NCBI GenBank assembly: GCA_018363915.1
Contig: JAGZMY010000005.1
Span: 62,001 to 126,000 of the forward strand
From: Anaerococcus vaginalis
Lineage (GTDB): Bacteria; Bacillota; Clostridia; Tissierellales; Peptoniphilaceae
Reading direction: 5' to 3'
Length of the DNA: 64,000 nucleotides
Shown here: positions 32,799 through 41,456 of the stretch, one piece after another
How the letters are laid out: each line of letters begins with the position of its first letter
Position numbering within the stretch: the stretch's first letter is position 1
The notes under the pieces: model-generated
Databases searched by the model: none
Told to the model about the DNA's origin: nothing
Seen by the model: only the letters and a program-made list of their open reading frames with translations
Translations under genes and position numbers: made by a program

Positions 32799-33774
32799 TT
32801 TTTACTGACTTTCTTAATTTCTCAATTATTTTTTTGTTTTCTTCATTTTCTATTAAACAATAAGTTGGATCCATGTGTATGGTTATAGAAATATTTAACT
32901 CATTTAAAAGTCTAAGTTCAATATTTGTAACTGCTTGATGCATTATTCCTACACTTATATTTGATGGAACTTCTACATCGCAACTTCCTACAAGCTTTCC
33001 TCTACCATATTCATGAATTTTTAAATCGTGATAGCCATGGACAAAGTCGCCAGAAAGAATTATTTCTTCAATTTTTTTATGAAGGTCTTCACTGATTCCT
33101 TTTCCCAATAACTTATCTATTGTATCTATAAACAAATCTAAACCTGGTTTAAAGACAATAATGGATAAAATTATACCCAAAAGTGCATCAAGGTTAAAAC
33201 TTATATATTTTTGTATAATTACAGCAAAAATAATAGAAATTGTTGACAATATGTCATTTCTTGCATCTATCATTACTGCGTAATTTAATTTAGAATCTAG
33301 TTTTTTGTCTAAGTTTTTATTTAAAAAATAAATGTAAAATTTAAATCCTAAAGAAATAACAAGGATTATTATACTAAGTTTAGAAAGTTTTGGTAAATTT
33401 CCTTTATAAAAACTATCTATAGAACTTGTAAATAGCAAAAATCCTACAAACATAATAAGAATTGAAACCAAAAAACTTGCTATGTATTCACTCCTACCAT
33501 GTCCGTAAGGATGGTTGCTATCGGCTGGTTTGCTACTTGCTTTTGCTCCTACCAAAGTAATTAAACTCGTAAGGGCATCGCTCATATTATTGAAAGCATC
33601 TCCCATTACTGCTGAAGAAGATGCAATTATTCCTATACTTATTTTTATTAAAAACAAAAATATATTAATTAATACTCCAACTAAACCCGATAAAGAAATT
33701 AATTTTAATCTTACTCTTTGTTTATCCGTCGATTTATAATCTTTTACAAATTTTTTTGCAAGAATTTCAAACAA
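32770..33774 (-). CDS. Cation diffusion facilitator (CDF) family metal transporter
   Basis: A 334-residue inner-membrane antiporter that exports divalent metals (Zn, Mn, Fe or Co) in exchange for protons. Six helices follow a basic N-terminus; the metal-site pattern is AVMGDAFNNMSDALTSL in TM2 and a DARNDILSTISI motif in TM5 (HxxxD replaced by DxxxD). The second pattern resembles Mn/Fe-type MamB or MntE relatives more than the Zn-type HxxxD; specificity remains an inference. The DSNHPYGHGRSEYIAS loop and C-terminal cytoplasmic domain are present. The TTG start lies directly after the prfA stop, with GGAGAA in the prfA C-terminus. Confidence 0.9.
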   Translation of the reverse strand: MFEILAKKFVKDYKSTDKQRVRLKLISLSGLVGVLINIFLFLIKISIGIIASSSAVMGDAFNNMSDALTSLITLVGAKASSKPADSNHPYGHGRSEYIASFLVSILIMFVGFLLFTSSIDSFYKGNLPKLSKLSIIILVISLGFKFYIYFLNKNLDKKLDSKLNYAVMIDARNDILSTISIIFAVIIQKYISFNLDALLGIILSIIVFKPGLDLFIDTIDKLLGKGISEDLHKKIEEIILSGDFVHGYHDLKIHEYGRGKLVGSCDVEVPSNISVGIMHQAVTNIELRLLNELNISITIHMDPTYCLIENEENKKIIEKLRKSVKNANRDIENR

Positions 33775-34848
33775 TTAGTCTTCTCCCATTGTCTTTAATT
33801 TTCTAGTTTGGTCTTCTGTTATCAAAGATTCTATCATCTCTTCAATATTTCCATCTAAAAAATCATCTAATTGATAAATAGTTTTGTTTATCCTGTGATC
33901 TGTTATTCTTCCTTGTGGGTAATTGTAAGTTCTAATTCTTTCAGACCTATCTCCAGTTCCTACTTGAGATTTTCTGTTATCTGAAATTTCTTTTTGCCTT
34001 TTTTGCTCTTCTATTTCATATAGTCTTGCTCTTAAAACTCTCATTGCCTTGTCTTTATTTTTAATTTGAGATTTTTCATCTTGGCAAGTTACTACAAGTC
34101 CTGTTGGAATGTGGGTTAGTCTTACAGCAGAATCTGTTGTATTTACACTTTGTCCACCATTTCCACTTGACCTATAAACATCTGTTCTTATATCATTCGG
34201 ATCGATTTTTATATCAACCTCATCAGCTTCTGGCAAAACAGCAACTGTCGCTGTTGAAGTGTGGATTCTTCCACCTGATTCAGTTTCTGGAACTCTTTGA
34301 ACTCTGTGAACTCCAGATTCATATTTTAATTTTGAATAAGCGCCTTCACCTCTTACTATAAAAGTTGCTTCTTTCATTCCACCGATTCCTTGACTTGATA
34401 CGTCAATATCTTCTGTTTTATATTTTTGTTTATCGGCATACATATGATACATTCTGTAAAGATTTCCAGCAAAAAGTCCAGCTTCTTCTCCACCAGCTCC
34501 TGCTCTAATTTCTACAATTACATCCTTGTGATCGTTAGGGTCAGTTGGTATAAGTAAAACTTTTAAATCTTCATTATATTTTTCAAGATTTTTTTTATTT
34601 TCATCAATTTCAGATTTCAAAAGATCAATCATTTCCTTATCATCAGCTTCTTTTAAAAGCTCAGTATTTTCATTAATCATATCTTCTGCAGATCTTATTT
34701 GATTGTATTTTTCAACAATTGGTTTTAATTGATTATATTCTCTTGAAACTTTTTTAAACCTTTCAGTATCAGATAAAACTTCAGGATCAGCAAGTTTTTT
34801 TTCTAATTCTTTGAAATTTTCTCTCATATGTTCTAGATTTTCTAACAT
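33775..34848 (-). CDS. prfA: Peptide chain release factor 1
   Basis: A 357-residue RF1 that recognises UAG and UAA and triggers peptide release. The GGQ loop reads RSSGNGGQSVNTTDSAVRL and the upstream domain carries EIRAGAGGEEAGLFAG and VPETESGGRIHTSTATVA. The Gln of GGQ is the target of PrmC, whose gene lies 9 bases upstream. GGAGGATAT precedes the ATG. It overlaps neither neighbour but abuts the CDF gene directly. Confidence 0.97.
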   Translation of the reverse strand: MLENLEHMRENFKELEKKLADPEVLSDTERFKKVSREYNQLKPIVEKYNQIRSAEDMINENTELLKEADDKEMIDLLKSEIDENKKNLEKYNEDLKVLLIPTDPNDHKDVIVEIRAGAGGEEAGLFAGNLYRMYHMYADKQKYKTEDIDVSSQGIGGMKEATFIVRGEGAYSKLKYESGVHRVQRVPETESGGRIHTSTATVAVLPEADEVDIKIDPNDIRTDVYRSSGNGGQSVNTTDSAVRLTHIPTGLVVTCQDEKSQIKNKDKAMRVLRARLYEIEEQKRQKEISDNRKSQVGTGDRSERIRTYNYPQGRITDHRINKTIYQLDDFLDGNIEEMIESLITEDQTRKLKTMGED

Positions 34849-34857
34849 ATATCCTCC

Positions 34858-35649
34858 TTAGATACAAGCTTTAATTATCCTATCAAAATCATTAAAATCC
34901 TTGTAGGATTTTATTTGTTTATATCCATATTCTTCTAATAAATTACTTATGGAATCTTTTTGATCATAACCTATCTCTAGATATATTTTACCATTTTTAT
35001 TTAGAAAGTTTTTTGCATTTTTTATTATTTTCTTATAAAAATATAAACCATCTTCTCCACCATAAAGGGCATTTTGGGGTTCATAATATAATTTATTATC
35101 AAGTTTTTCAAAATCTTCCTTATTAATATAAGGTGGATTTGAAACTATTATATCGAATTTTTCATCAATATTTGAAAAAATATCACTTTCTTTAAATTCT
35201 ACGTTATTAATATTTAACTTAATCTTATTTTCATTTGCAAGATCTATGGCATTTTTTGATATATCTACTCCAATAATTTTAGAATCTTTTAGATTTTTTG
35301 AAAGAGCAAGAGAAATAGCTCCGCTTCCTGTGCCTATATCAAGAATTTTTTTATTATTTGAATTATCATTAATTATAAGATCTACCAAAATTTCTGTTTC
35401 ATACCTTGGTATTAAAGCTCTTTTATCTACTAATAAATCTAAACCATAAAAATTCCACTTGCCAATTGCATATTGGAGTGGATAACCTTCATTTATTTTA
35501 TCATTAATTATTTTTAATTCATTTTCTATTTTTTCATCTAAAGCTTCTTCTTTATTAAGAAACAATAAATTTTTGTTTGTATTTAATAAATATGTAAGAG
35601 CAATTATCAAATCATTATTGTTTTTTTCTAAAATATCTTTAATTTTCAT
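34858..35649 (-). CDS. prmC: Release factor glutamine methyltransferase
   Basis: A 263-residue class I SAM methyltransferase that methylates the GGQ Gln of release factors. It has an N-terminal helical domain, ALIPRYETEILVDLI, the SAM-binding KILDIGTGSGAISLAL, and the NPPY motif in VSNPPYINKED. The following gene is its substrate prfA. I see no ribosome-binding site before the ATG at 35649 (the leader is AT-only after the rpmE terminator), so translation may be inefficient or start differently; the next in-frame options would cut the N-terminal domain. Confidence 0.94.
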   Translation of the reverse strand: MKIKDILEKNNNDLIIALTYLLNTNKNLLFLNKEEALDEKIENELKIINDKINEGYPLQYAIGKWNFYGLDLLVDKRALIPRYETEILVDLIINDNSNNKKILDIGTGSGAISLALSKNLKDSKIIGVDISKNAIDLANENKIKLNINNVEFKESDIFSNIDEKFDIIVSNPPYINKEDFEKLDNKLYYEPQNALYGGEDGLYFYKKIIKNAKNFLNKNGKIYLEIGYDQKDSISNLLEEYGYKQIKSYKDFNDFDRIIKACI

Positions 35650-35658
35650 AAATACATA

Positions 35659-35690
35659 TAAAAAATAAGGTTAGAAACCTAACCTTATTT
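35659..35690 (-). terminator. Terminator of rpmE
   Basis: AAATAAGGTTA (35663-35673) and TAACCTTATTT (35680-35690) form an 11-bp stem overlapping the rpmE stop codon, followed by TTTTATAT on the minus strand. Confidence 0.85.
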
Positions 35691-35891
35691 ATTTCTTCCA
35701 TATTTTTTATTGAATTTTTCTACATTACCACCACGATCAGAAAATCTTTGTTTTCCTGTATAAAATGGATGGCATTGTGAACATACTTCAACTTTGATTT
35801 CTTCTTCTGTTGAACCAACAGTGAATTCATTACCACATGATGTGCAAGTAACTTTTGCTTGGTGGTATTCTGGATGTAGTTCTTTTTTCAT
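35685..35891 (-). CDS. rpmE: 50S ribosomal protein L31 (zinc-binding type)
   Basis: A 68-residue large-subunit ribosomal protein: MKKELHPEYHQAKVTCTSCGNEF at the start, then CSQCHPFYTGKQRF and RGGNVEKFNKKYG. The two CxxC pairs bind zinc, so this is the C+ form used when zinc is sufficient. The ATG at 35891 follows GAGGTG; an upstream in-frame start at 35918 would place that site in the gene. It is a single-gene unit between the VTT-domain gene and prmC, ending in a hairpin. Confidence 0.96.
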   Translation of the reverse strand: MKKELHPEYHQAKVTCTSCGNEFTVGSTEEEIKVEVCSQCHPFYTGKQRFSDRGGNVEKFNKKYGRNK

Positions 35892-35955
35892 ATAAACACC
35901 TCTTCTTGTCTCTTTCAATAAGCAATAATGATTATACCATAGGAATATTTATCTT

Positions 35956-36546
35956 TCAAGCAAAACTTTTAAATATTGTTTTGATTCCCAAAACAAGTCC
36001 CATCGAATAAATAAATATTGAAGGAGGCTTACAAAAAATAATTATTTTTACAAAAGTTATTAATTTCATATCAGTAAGTCCTGAAAAATAACACAAAAAA
36101 TCATCAGGAGCTACTGGAAGTAAAATAGCCCAAGCAAAAAATTTATCATATTTTTCGTGATTTAACCACTTATCATATTTTTTAAAATTTTCTTCGCCAA
36201 AAATTGCAAGCACAACTTCTTTTCCAAAAAATCTAGAAATTAAAAATACTATAATAGAACCAAGGCAAATGGAAATATAATTATAAACAAAGCCCCACAA
36301 AGGTCCAAACATAACAACTCCAAAAGCTGTAGTAATTCCCCCTGGTATAACTGGAATTATGATTTGGATTATTTGCAAAATCATAAAAATTAGTGGAGCC
36401 CAAATCCCGTATTGTTGCAAAAATTTTTGAAGACTTGCAACTGATGTAAATATTCCTAGCTTATAACCCTTGTAGCCTAAGTAAATAGAAATTAAAATTA
36501 TAAGAATACTTGTAATATTTATTATAGTTTTAGCTTTAACTTTCAT
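35956..36546 (-). CDS. TVP38/TMEM64 (VTT-domain) family membrane protein
   Basis: A 196-residue integral membrane protein of the VTT/DedA superfamily. The N-terminal helix (TIINITSILIILISIYLGYKG) is followed by the core VIPGGITTAFGVVMFGPLWGFVYNYISICLGSI, typical of the family, and LISRFFGKEVV. Late FFAWAILLPVAPDDFLCYFSGLT is the second conserved loop. Bacterial members may move lipids across the membrane; the exact function is unknown. TTAGGAA lies upstream. It follows rho by 58 bases and may be a separate unit. Confidence 0.87.
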   Translation of the reverse strand: MKVKAKTIINITSILIILISIYLGYKGYKLGIFTSVASLQKFLQQYGIWAPLIFMILQIIQIIIPVIPGGITTAFGVVMFGPLWGFVYNYISICLGSIIVFLISRFFGKEVVLAIFGEENFKKYDKWLNHEKYDKFFAWAILLPVAPDDFLCYFSGLTDMKLITFVKIIIFCKPPSIFIYSMGLVLGIKTIFKSFA

Positions 36547-36604
36547 AAAAATTCCTAACTTAATTTATTACATCTTCATTATAACTTATATAATAAATTT
36601 ATGG

Positions 36605-37960
36605 CTAATTTTTGTAAGTTTTATTTATAAGTTCTACAAATTCATCATTTGATTTGCATTTTGCCATTAAATTAATTAATTCATTTGTGAAATCCATCTT
36701 ATCTTTCATATCAGAATTTCTAAGTTTATAAACTGCCTCAAGCTCTTTGTTACTCAATAATAAATTATCTTTTCTTGTTGATGATTTTTCTATGTCAATA
36801 GCTGGGAAAATTCTTCTTTGTGCAAGCTTTCTATCAAGATGCAATTCCATATTACCAGTTCCCTTAAATTCTTCATAAACCATATCATCCATTCTTGATC
36901 CTGTATCAACAAGAGCTGTTGCAATAATTGTAAGAGATCCACCATTTTCTATATTTCTAGCAGCTCCAAAAAATTTCTTTGGACCAATCAAAGCCAAAGG
37001 ATCAAGTCCACCAGAAAGAGTTCTTCCTGATTGTGGTGTCATAATATTATAAGCCCTTGCAAGCCTTGTAATTGAATCTAATAAAATTACAACGTCTTTA
37101 TTATCTTCCACAAGTCTTTTTGCTCTTTCAAGAACCATCTCTTGCATATAAATATGATTTTGAGGAGCCTTATCAAAAGTTGATGCTGCAACTTCTGTTC
37201 TTGTAAGCTCATTATCTTTATCTCTGTACTGGTTTACAAATCTTTTAAAATCTGTGACTTCTTCTGGTCTTTCATCAATCAATAAAACCAAAATTTTTAA
37301 ATCATCAAAGTTTTTTTCAAGAGCATATTCAATATCCTTAATCAAAGTAGTCTTACCAGCTTTTGGTTGAGATACAATAAGTCCTCTTTGTCCTCTTCCT
37401 ATAGGCGCAATAATATCTATTATTCTTTGAGAAATTTTATCTTTGCTTGTTTCAAGTTTTAATTTTTGATTTGGGTAAATTGGTGTGAGTGATTCAAAAT
37501 TTGACCTATTAAAAGCATCTGCTGCCTTTAAGCCATTTACATCTGATACGAAAATTAAGGGAGAAAATTTATCTTTATCTTTTTTTACTCTGGCAATTCC
37601 TTTAATAAAATCACCTGTTTTTAGTCTAAACATTTTAACTTGTTTAGGAGAAACATATATATCATCATTACTAGATTCATAAAGCTCAGTTCTTAAAAAT
37701 CCAAAACCATCTTCGTGAAGGTCTAAGAGTCCTTCGCAATTAAATTTTTCTCCAAGATCAAAATTTTCATTTGAATCGTCTAAATCATTGCTAGAACTTT
37801 CTTTATTTTCAAAATTTTTACTATTGCTATATGCCTCTTTAATTATTTCTACAAGCTCATTTTTTCTGTAAGATGAAAGAGATTTTATCGAAAGATTTTT
37901 TCCAATTTCTCTTAGTTCATCTAACTTTAGCTTATCTAAATCATTTATATTTATATCCAT
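36605..37960 (-). CDS. rho: Transcription termination factor Rho
   Basis: A 451-residue hexameric RNA helicase that ends transcription at Rho-dependent sites. The N-terminal Rho-N helix bundle (NDLDKLKLDELREIGKNL) is followed by an acidic linker, the cold-shock-like RNA-binding domain (LDLHEDGFGFLRTELYESSND), and the ATPase core with Walker A VSQPKAGKTTLIKD, Walker B VVILLDSITRLARAYN and the Q/R-loop segments. AAAGGAAT precedes the ATG. It follows fba on the same strand but a hairpin separates them. Confidence 0.97.
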   Translation of the reverse strand: MDININDLDKLKLDELREIGKNLSIKSLSSYRKNELVEIIKEAYSNSKNFENKESSSNDLDDSNENFDLGEKFNCEGLLDLHEDGFGFLRTELYESSNDDIYVSPKQVKMFRLKTGDFIKGIARVKKDKDKFSPLIFVSDVNGLKAADAFNRSNFESLTPIYPNQKLKLETSKDKISQRIIDIIAPIGRGQRGLIVSQPKAGKTTLIKDIEYALEKNFDDLKILVLLIDERPEEVTDFKRFVNQYRDKDNELTRTEVAASTFDKAPQNHIYMQEMVLERAKRLVEDNKDVVILLDSITRLARAYNIMTPQSGRTLSGGLDPLALIGPKKFFGAARNIENGGSLTIIATALVDTGSRMDDMVYEEFKGTGNMELHLDRKLAQRRIFPAIDIEKSSTRKDNLLLSNKELEAVYKLRNSDMKDKMDFTNELINLMAKCKSNDEFVELINKTYKN

Positions 37961-37974
37961 ATTATTCCTTTACA

Positions 37975-38012
37975 AATAAAAATATACGGAGCCAAAAGGC
38001 TCCGATTTTATT
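37975..38012 (-). terminator. Terminator after fba
   Basis: CGGAGCC (37987-37993) and GGCTCCG (37998-38004) form a GC-rich 7-bp stem with an AAAA loop; T-rich sequence follows on the minus strand. Confidence 0.85.
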
Positions 38013-38013
38013 T

Positions 38014-38883
38014 TTATTTTTCTGCTGAATTTTCACATTCGAAAAATTCTATTTTTTCTCTAACCTTATCTTTGATTGCTTCAAAACCTGGTTTTAATAC
38101 TTTTCTTGGGTCAAATCCCTTGCCAACTTTATCTTTGCCTTCTTCAAAATATTTTCTTGTAGCTTCTGTAAATACTATTTGGCATTCAGTATTAATATTT
38201 ATTTTTGAAACTCCTCTTTCGATAGCTTTTTTAACTTGTTCTTCTGGAATTCCTGTACCTCCGTGTAAAACTAGAGGAATTTTTCCGGCTGCTTCTTTGA
38301 TTTCTTCAAGTCTTTTAAAATTAAGTCCTTGCCAATCTTCTGGATAAACTCCGTGAATATTTCCAATTCCTGCTGCTAAGAAATCAATGCCAAGTGATGC
38401 AACTTTTTTACATTCTTCAGGATCTGCTAATTCTCCTGCAGAAACAACTCCATCTTCTTCTCCACCGATTCCACCAACTTCTGCTTCTACAGAAACATTT
38501 TTGGAATGACATAATTCAACAATTTCTTTTGTTTTTTCTATATTTTCATCTATTGGTAGGCTTGAACCATCAAACATTATTGATGTAAATCCTGCATCTA
38601 ATGCTTTTTTAGCTCCTTCGTATGAACCATGGTCTAAGTGAAGGGCAACTGGTACTGTGATATTTAAATCTTTATCAAGTCCTTCAACCATTTTACTAAC
38701 TACATTAAATCCACCCATATATTTTGCAGCACCTTCTGATACTCCCAAAATAACTGCTGATTTTTTTTCCTCACAAGCTTCAAGTATTGCCTTTGTCCAT
38801 TCAAGGTTATTTATATTGAATTGTCCAATTCCATAACCATTTTCATAAGCCTTATCTAACATTTCTTTTGCATTAACTAACAT
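38014..38883 (-). CDS. fba: Class II fructose-bisphosphate aldolase
   Basis: A 289-residue zinc-dependent aldolase cleaving fructose 1,6-bisphosphate to glyceraldehyde 3-phosphate and DHAP in glycolysis. Key segments are VPVALHLDHGS (first zinc His and catalytic Asp), VSVEAEVGGIGGEEDG, DFLAAGIGNIHGVYP (second His), PLVLHGGTGIPEEQ (third His and phosphate binding) and KININTECQ. Length is typical of the class IIB form. AAGGAGC precedes the ATG. It follows the thioredoxin-like gene by 9 bases, apparently in the proS transcript. Confidence 0.95.
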   Translation of the reverse strand: MLVNAKEMLDKAYENGYGIGQFNINNLEWTKAILEACEEKKSAVILGVSEGAAKYMGGFNVVSKMVEGLDKDLNITVPVALHLDHGSYEGAKKALDAGFTSIMFDGSSLPIDENIEKTKEIVELCHSKNVSVEAEVGGIGGEEDGVVSAGELADPEECKKVASLGIDFLAAGIGNIHGVYPEDWQGLNFKRLEEIKEAAGKIPLVLHGGTGIPEEQVKKAIERGVSKININTECQIVFTEATRKYFEEGKDKVGKGFDPRKVLKPGFEAIKDKVREKIEFFECENSAEK

Positions 38884-38892
38884 ATTTGCTCC

Positions 38893-39192
38893 TTAAATAC
38901 TCCTTAATGAATTTATTATAAAATCATTTTCGTTTAGACTATCTTTAGTAATAGAAACTAAAGATGGTATTTGATTAATACCCAATTTTTTGATTAATTC
39001 CCTATTTTTATCAATGTCTATAATCATTTTTTTTATATTTTTATATGAGTCTTCTTCTTCTTTTAAAAAGTTTTTTTTCATTAAATTCGAAGAGCTTGAC
39101 CAATTTGCATGAAATAGGGCTATTATTTTTTTATTATCAACTAATATCTTTTTTAAAAATTCTTTTGAAATTTTATAATCAACTATTTGCAT
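38893..39192 (-). CDS. Thioredoxin-like protein lacking the active-site cysteines
   Basis: A 99-residue protein with a thioredoxin fold: KIIALFHANWSSSSNLMKK matches the strand and active-site region, with WSSSS (residues 31-35) in place of WCGPC, followed by MIIDIDKNRELIKKLGI and the cis-Pro loop NQIPSLVSI (Pro76). No cysteine occurs anywhere in the protein, so it cannot act as a dithiol oxidoreductase; a chaperone or binding role is possible. It overlaps the end of proS by 10 bases and precedes fba, so it is co-transcribed with both. The fold assignment rests on motif spacing and is not certain. Confidence 0.7.
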   Translation of the reverse strand: MQIVDYKISKEFLKKILVDNKKIIALFHANWSSSSNLMKKNFLKEEEDSYKNIKKMIIDIDKNRELIKKLGINQIPSLVSITKDSLNENDFIINSLRSI

Positions 39193-40901
39193 AGATCATC
39201 TTTTATTGAAGATATAATTTTTTCAATAGCTTCATCTGTTTGCATTTTTAAATTTTCCATATCAGATCTTTTTGAAAATTCTACAATATCATCTTTTGCA
39301 TCTTTTCCTACAGTAATCCTATAAGGAACTCCAACCAAGTCTCTGTCATTAAATTTAACTCCAGCTCTTTCTTTCCTATCATCAAGCATTACTTCAATGC
39401 CTGCATCTAATAATTTATTGTAGATTTTTTCTGCTATTTCTTTTTGTTCTTCATTGTTTTTGTTTACAAGAGTTATCCAAGCTTCAAATGGGGCAACTTT
39501 TGTTGGCCAAATTATTCCATTTTCATCGTAATGTTGCTCAATAATTGCAGAAATTGATCTTGTAATTCCTATTCCATAAGAGCCCATTATAAATGGTTTT
39601 TGCTTTCCATTTTCATCCAAGAAATAAGCCTCAAGGCTTTCAGAATATTTTGTTCCCAATTGGAAAATATTTCCTACTTCTATTCCACGAGCAAGTTGAA
39701 GTTTTTCTTTTCCATCTTGTGAAAAATCTCCTTCTTTTGCCGTCAACAAATCTTCGCAAACTTCCCCATCAAAATCTCTCTTATAATTTGCATTTATATA
39801 ATGATAGTCAGTTTTATTTGCTCCAATTACCATATTTTTATATCTTGTAATTGACTTATCAACAATAACTCTCACATCTTCTTTTAAATCTTTTGGACCT
39901 GTAAAACCTGGTTCTGCTCCCGTGATTTTTTTTATTGTTTCATCATCCATCATTTCGATTTCATGTTCTGGGACTTGTAAGTAAGAAATTAATTTTGCCA
40001 TATTTAATTCCCTATCTCCAGGAACAATAACAAGAACCGGCTCGCCTTTTACTAATAAATCTACAGCTTTGGCACATTTATTTTCATCTATTTTTAGAAA
40101 ATTTGAAACTTCTTCAATTGTTTTTGCATCTTTTGTTTCAACTAATTCTAATTCATTTTCTTTTTCATTTTCGTCAATTTCTAAGAAAAATTTTGCAGAT
40201 TCATCTGTTGCTGCGTAATTTGAATTTTCTGTATAAAAAATTTCGCCTTCGCCTGTTTCTGCAAGTGCCATAAATTCGTGGCTTATATTTCCACCCATAG
40301 CTCCAGAATCTCCCTCAACAATTTTATAATCAAGGTCTAGGGCATCAAAAACTTCTACATAAGCATCCCACATTTTTTGGTAAGATTTTTCCAAGCCTTC
40401 CATATCAACGTCAAATGAATAAGCATCTTTCATTATAAAATCTCTTGACCTATTTATTCCAAATCTTGGTCTTTTTTCATCTCTAAATTTTGAAACTATT
40501 TGGTACAAATTTAATGGAAGTTGCTTATATGAATTTAATTCGTCTTTAATTAAATTTGTAAATTGTTCTTCGGCAGTTGGTCCAAGACAAAATTCTCTGT
40601 CGTGCCTATCTTTTATTTTAAACATTTCCGGTCCAAAATTTTGCCATCTACCAGATTTTTCCCAAATATCTTTACTTTGTAATACTGATGTACTTACTTC
40701 TATAGAATCATATTTTTCCATAGATTTTCTTACAATATTTTCAATTTTATTTATAACTCTCATTCCTAATGGCAAGTAGGAATAAACTCCTGATGAAGTT
40801 TTTCTAATAAAAGCTCCTCTTACCAAAAGCTTATGACTTTGTGTTTCTGCATCTTGAGGATCATCTCTTAATGTAGGCATATAATAATTCGATAATCTCA
40901 T
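39183..40901 (-). CDS. proS: Prolyl-tRNA synthetase (bacterial type with editing insertion)
   Basis: A 572-residue class II synthetase. Motif 1 and 2 regions include SHKLLVRGAFIRKTSSGVYS, FCLGPTAEEQFTNLI and FRDEKRPRFGINRSRDFIMKDAYSF. The insertion between motifs 2 and 3 (residues about 225-400) holds the INS editing domain, with the substrate-binding KAVDLLVKGEPVLVIVPGD region. Motif 3 reads MGSYGIGITRSISAIIEQ, and the anticodon-binding domain follows. GGAGGATAA precedes the ATG. It starts a unit with the thioredoxin-like gene and fba and has a promoter with 17-base spacing overlapping the crr stop codon. Confidence 0.97.
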   Translation of the reverse strand: MRLSNYYMPTLRDDPQDAETQSHKLLVRGAFIRKTSSGVYSYLPLGMRVINKIENIVRKSMEKYDSIEVSTSVLQSKDIWEKSGRWQNFGPEMFKIKDRHDREFCLGPTAEEQFTNLIKDELNSYKQLPLNLYQIVSKFRDEKRPRFGINRSRDFIMKDAYSFDVDMEGLEKSYQKMWDAYVEVFDALDLDYKIVEGDSGAMGGNISHEFMALAETGEGEIFYTENSNYAATDESAKFFLEIDENEKENELELVETKDAKTIEEVSNFLKIDENKCAKAVDLLVKGEPVLVIVPGDRELNMAKLISYLQVPEHEIEMMDDETIKKITGAEPGFTGPKDLKEDVRVIVDKSITRYKNMVIGANKTDYHYINANYKRDFDGEVCEDLLTAKEGDFSQDGKEKLQLARGIEVGNIFQLGTKYSESLEAYFLDENGKQKPFIMGSYGIGITRSISAIIEQHYDENGIIWPTKVAPFEAWITLVNKNNEEQKEIAEKIYNKLLDAGIEVMLDDRKERAGVKFNDRDLVGVPYRITVGKDAKDDIVEFSKRSDMENLKMQTDEAIEKIISSIKDDLCK

Positions 40902-40935
40902 TTATCCTCCGCTTTTTAAATTTTTATCCTTAAAA

Positions 40936-40964
40936 ATATTATCACACTTAGTTTTTTTAATCAA
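40936..40964 (-). promoter_or_regulatory. Promoter of the proS-trx-fba unit
   Basis: On the minus strand TTGATT (40964-40959), 17 bases, TAATAT (40941-40936), about 35 bases before the proS ATG. No terminator is seen after crr, so read-through from crr may add to it. Confidence 0.55.
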
Positions 40965-41456
40965 TTATTCTACGATTGTAACTTTTTGAACTTCTTCGCC
41001 ACAATTTGCATCAAAATTTATTTCTGATAAAATATTTTCTTCCAAATTTGCGACAATGCAAGGTGTAATTATTGAAGGCACTTTGTCTTTTATTTTTTCA
41101 ATATCTACTGACAATACCTTATCGCCTTTTTTAACCATATCTCCAACTTTAACATGAGGAGTAAAGCCTTCGCCTTTTAATTCTACAGTTTCAAGTCCAA
41201 AATGTACTAATACTTCAAGTCCTTCTTGTGTTTTTATTCCGATCGCATGGTAGCCTTCTGGTTGTAAAGTAACTTCTCCACTTACTGGAGCAAAAACTTC
41301 GCCATTTTCAGGTTCTACTGCAAATCCATCTCCAACCATTTTTTCTGCAAAAACTGGATCTGGCACTTCTTCTAATTTTACAACTTTTCCTTTTACTGGA
41401 CTTGATATAGATACGATTTTTTCTTCCTTTTTTTTCTTTTTAAAAAAATCAAACAT
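40965..41456 (-). CDS. crr: PTS glucose-type EIIA component
   Basis: A 163-residue cytosolic phosphocarrier of the glucose PTS family. The first part is a Lys-rich linker (MFDFFKKKKKEEK), suggesting it was once joined to an EIIBC protein or acts alone. The EIIA domain shows SSPVKGKVVKLEEVPDPVFAEKMVGDGFAV, GEVTLQPEGYHAIGI and the phosphorylated His in LEVLVHFGLETVEL. It would pass phosphate from HPr to a sugar permease. The ATG follows the tex stop codon directly, and its GGAGAAG ribosome-binding site lies within the last tex codons. Confidence 0.93.
   Translation of the reverse strand: MFDFFKKKKKEEKIVSISSPVKGKVVKLEEVPDPVFAEKMVGDGFAVEPENGEVFAPVSGEVTLQPEGYHAIGIKTQEGLEVLVHFGLETVELKGEGFTPHVKVGDMVKKGDKVLSVDIEKIKDKVPSIITPCIVANLEENILSEINFDANCGEEVQKVTIVE

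Noticed and set aside
40902..40964. T-box before proS, or before leuS/asnS
   Set aside because: The spacers are too short and lack the GGTGG-type T-box motif and a terminator hairpin.
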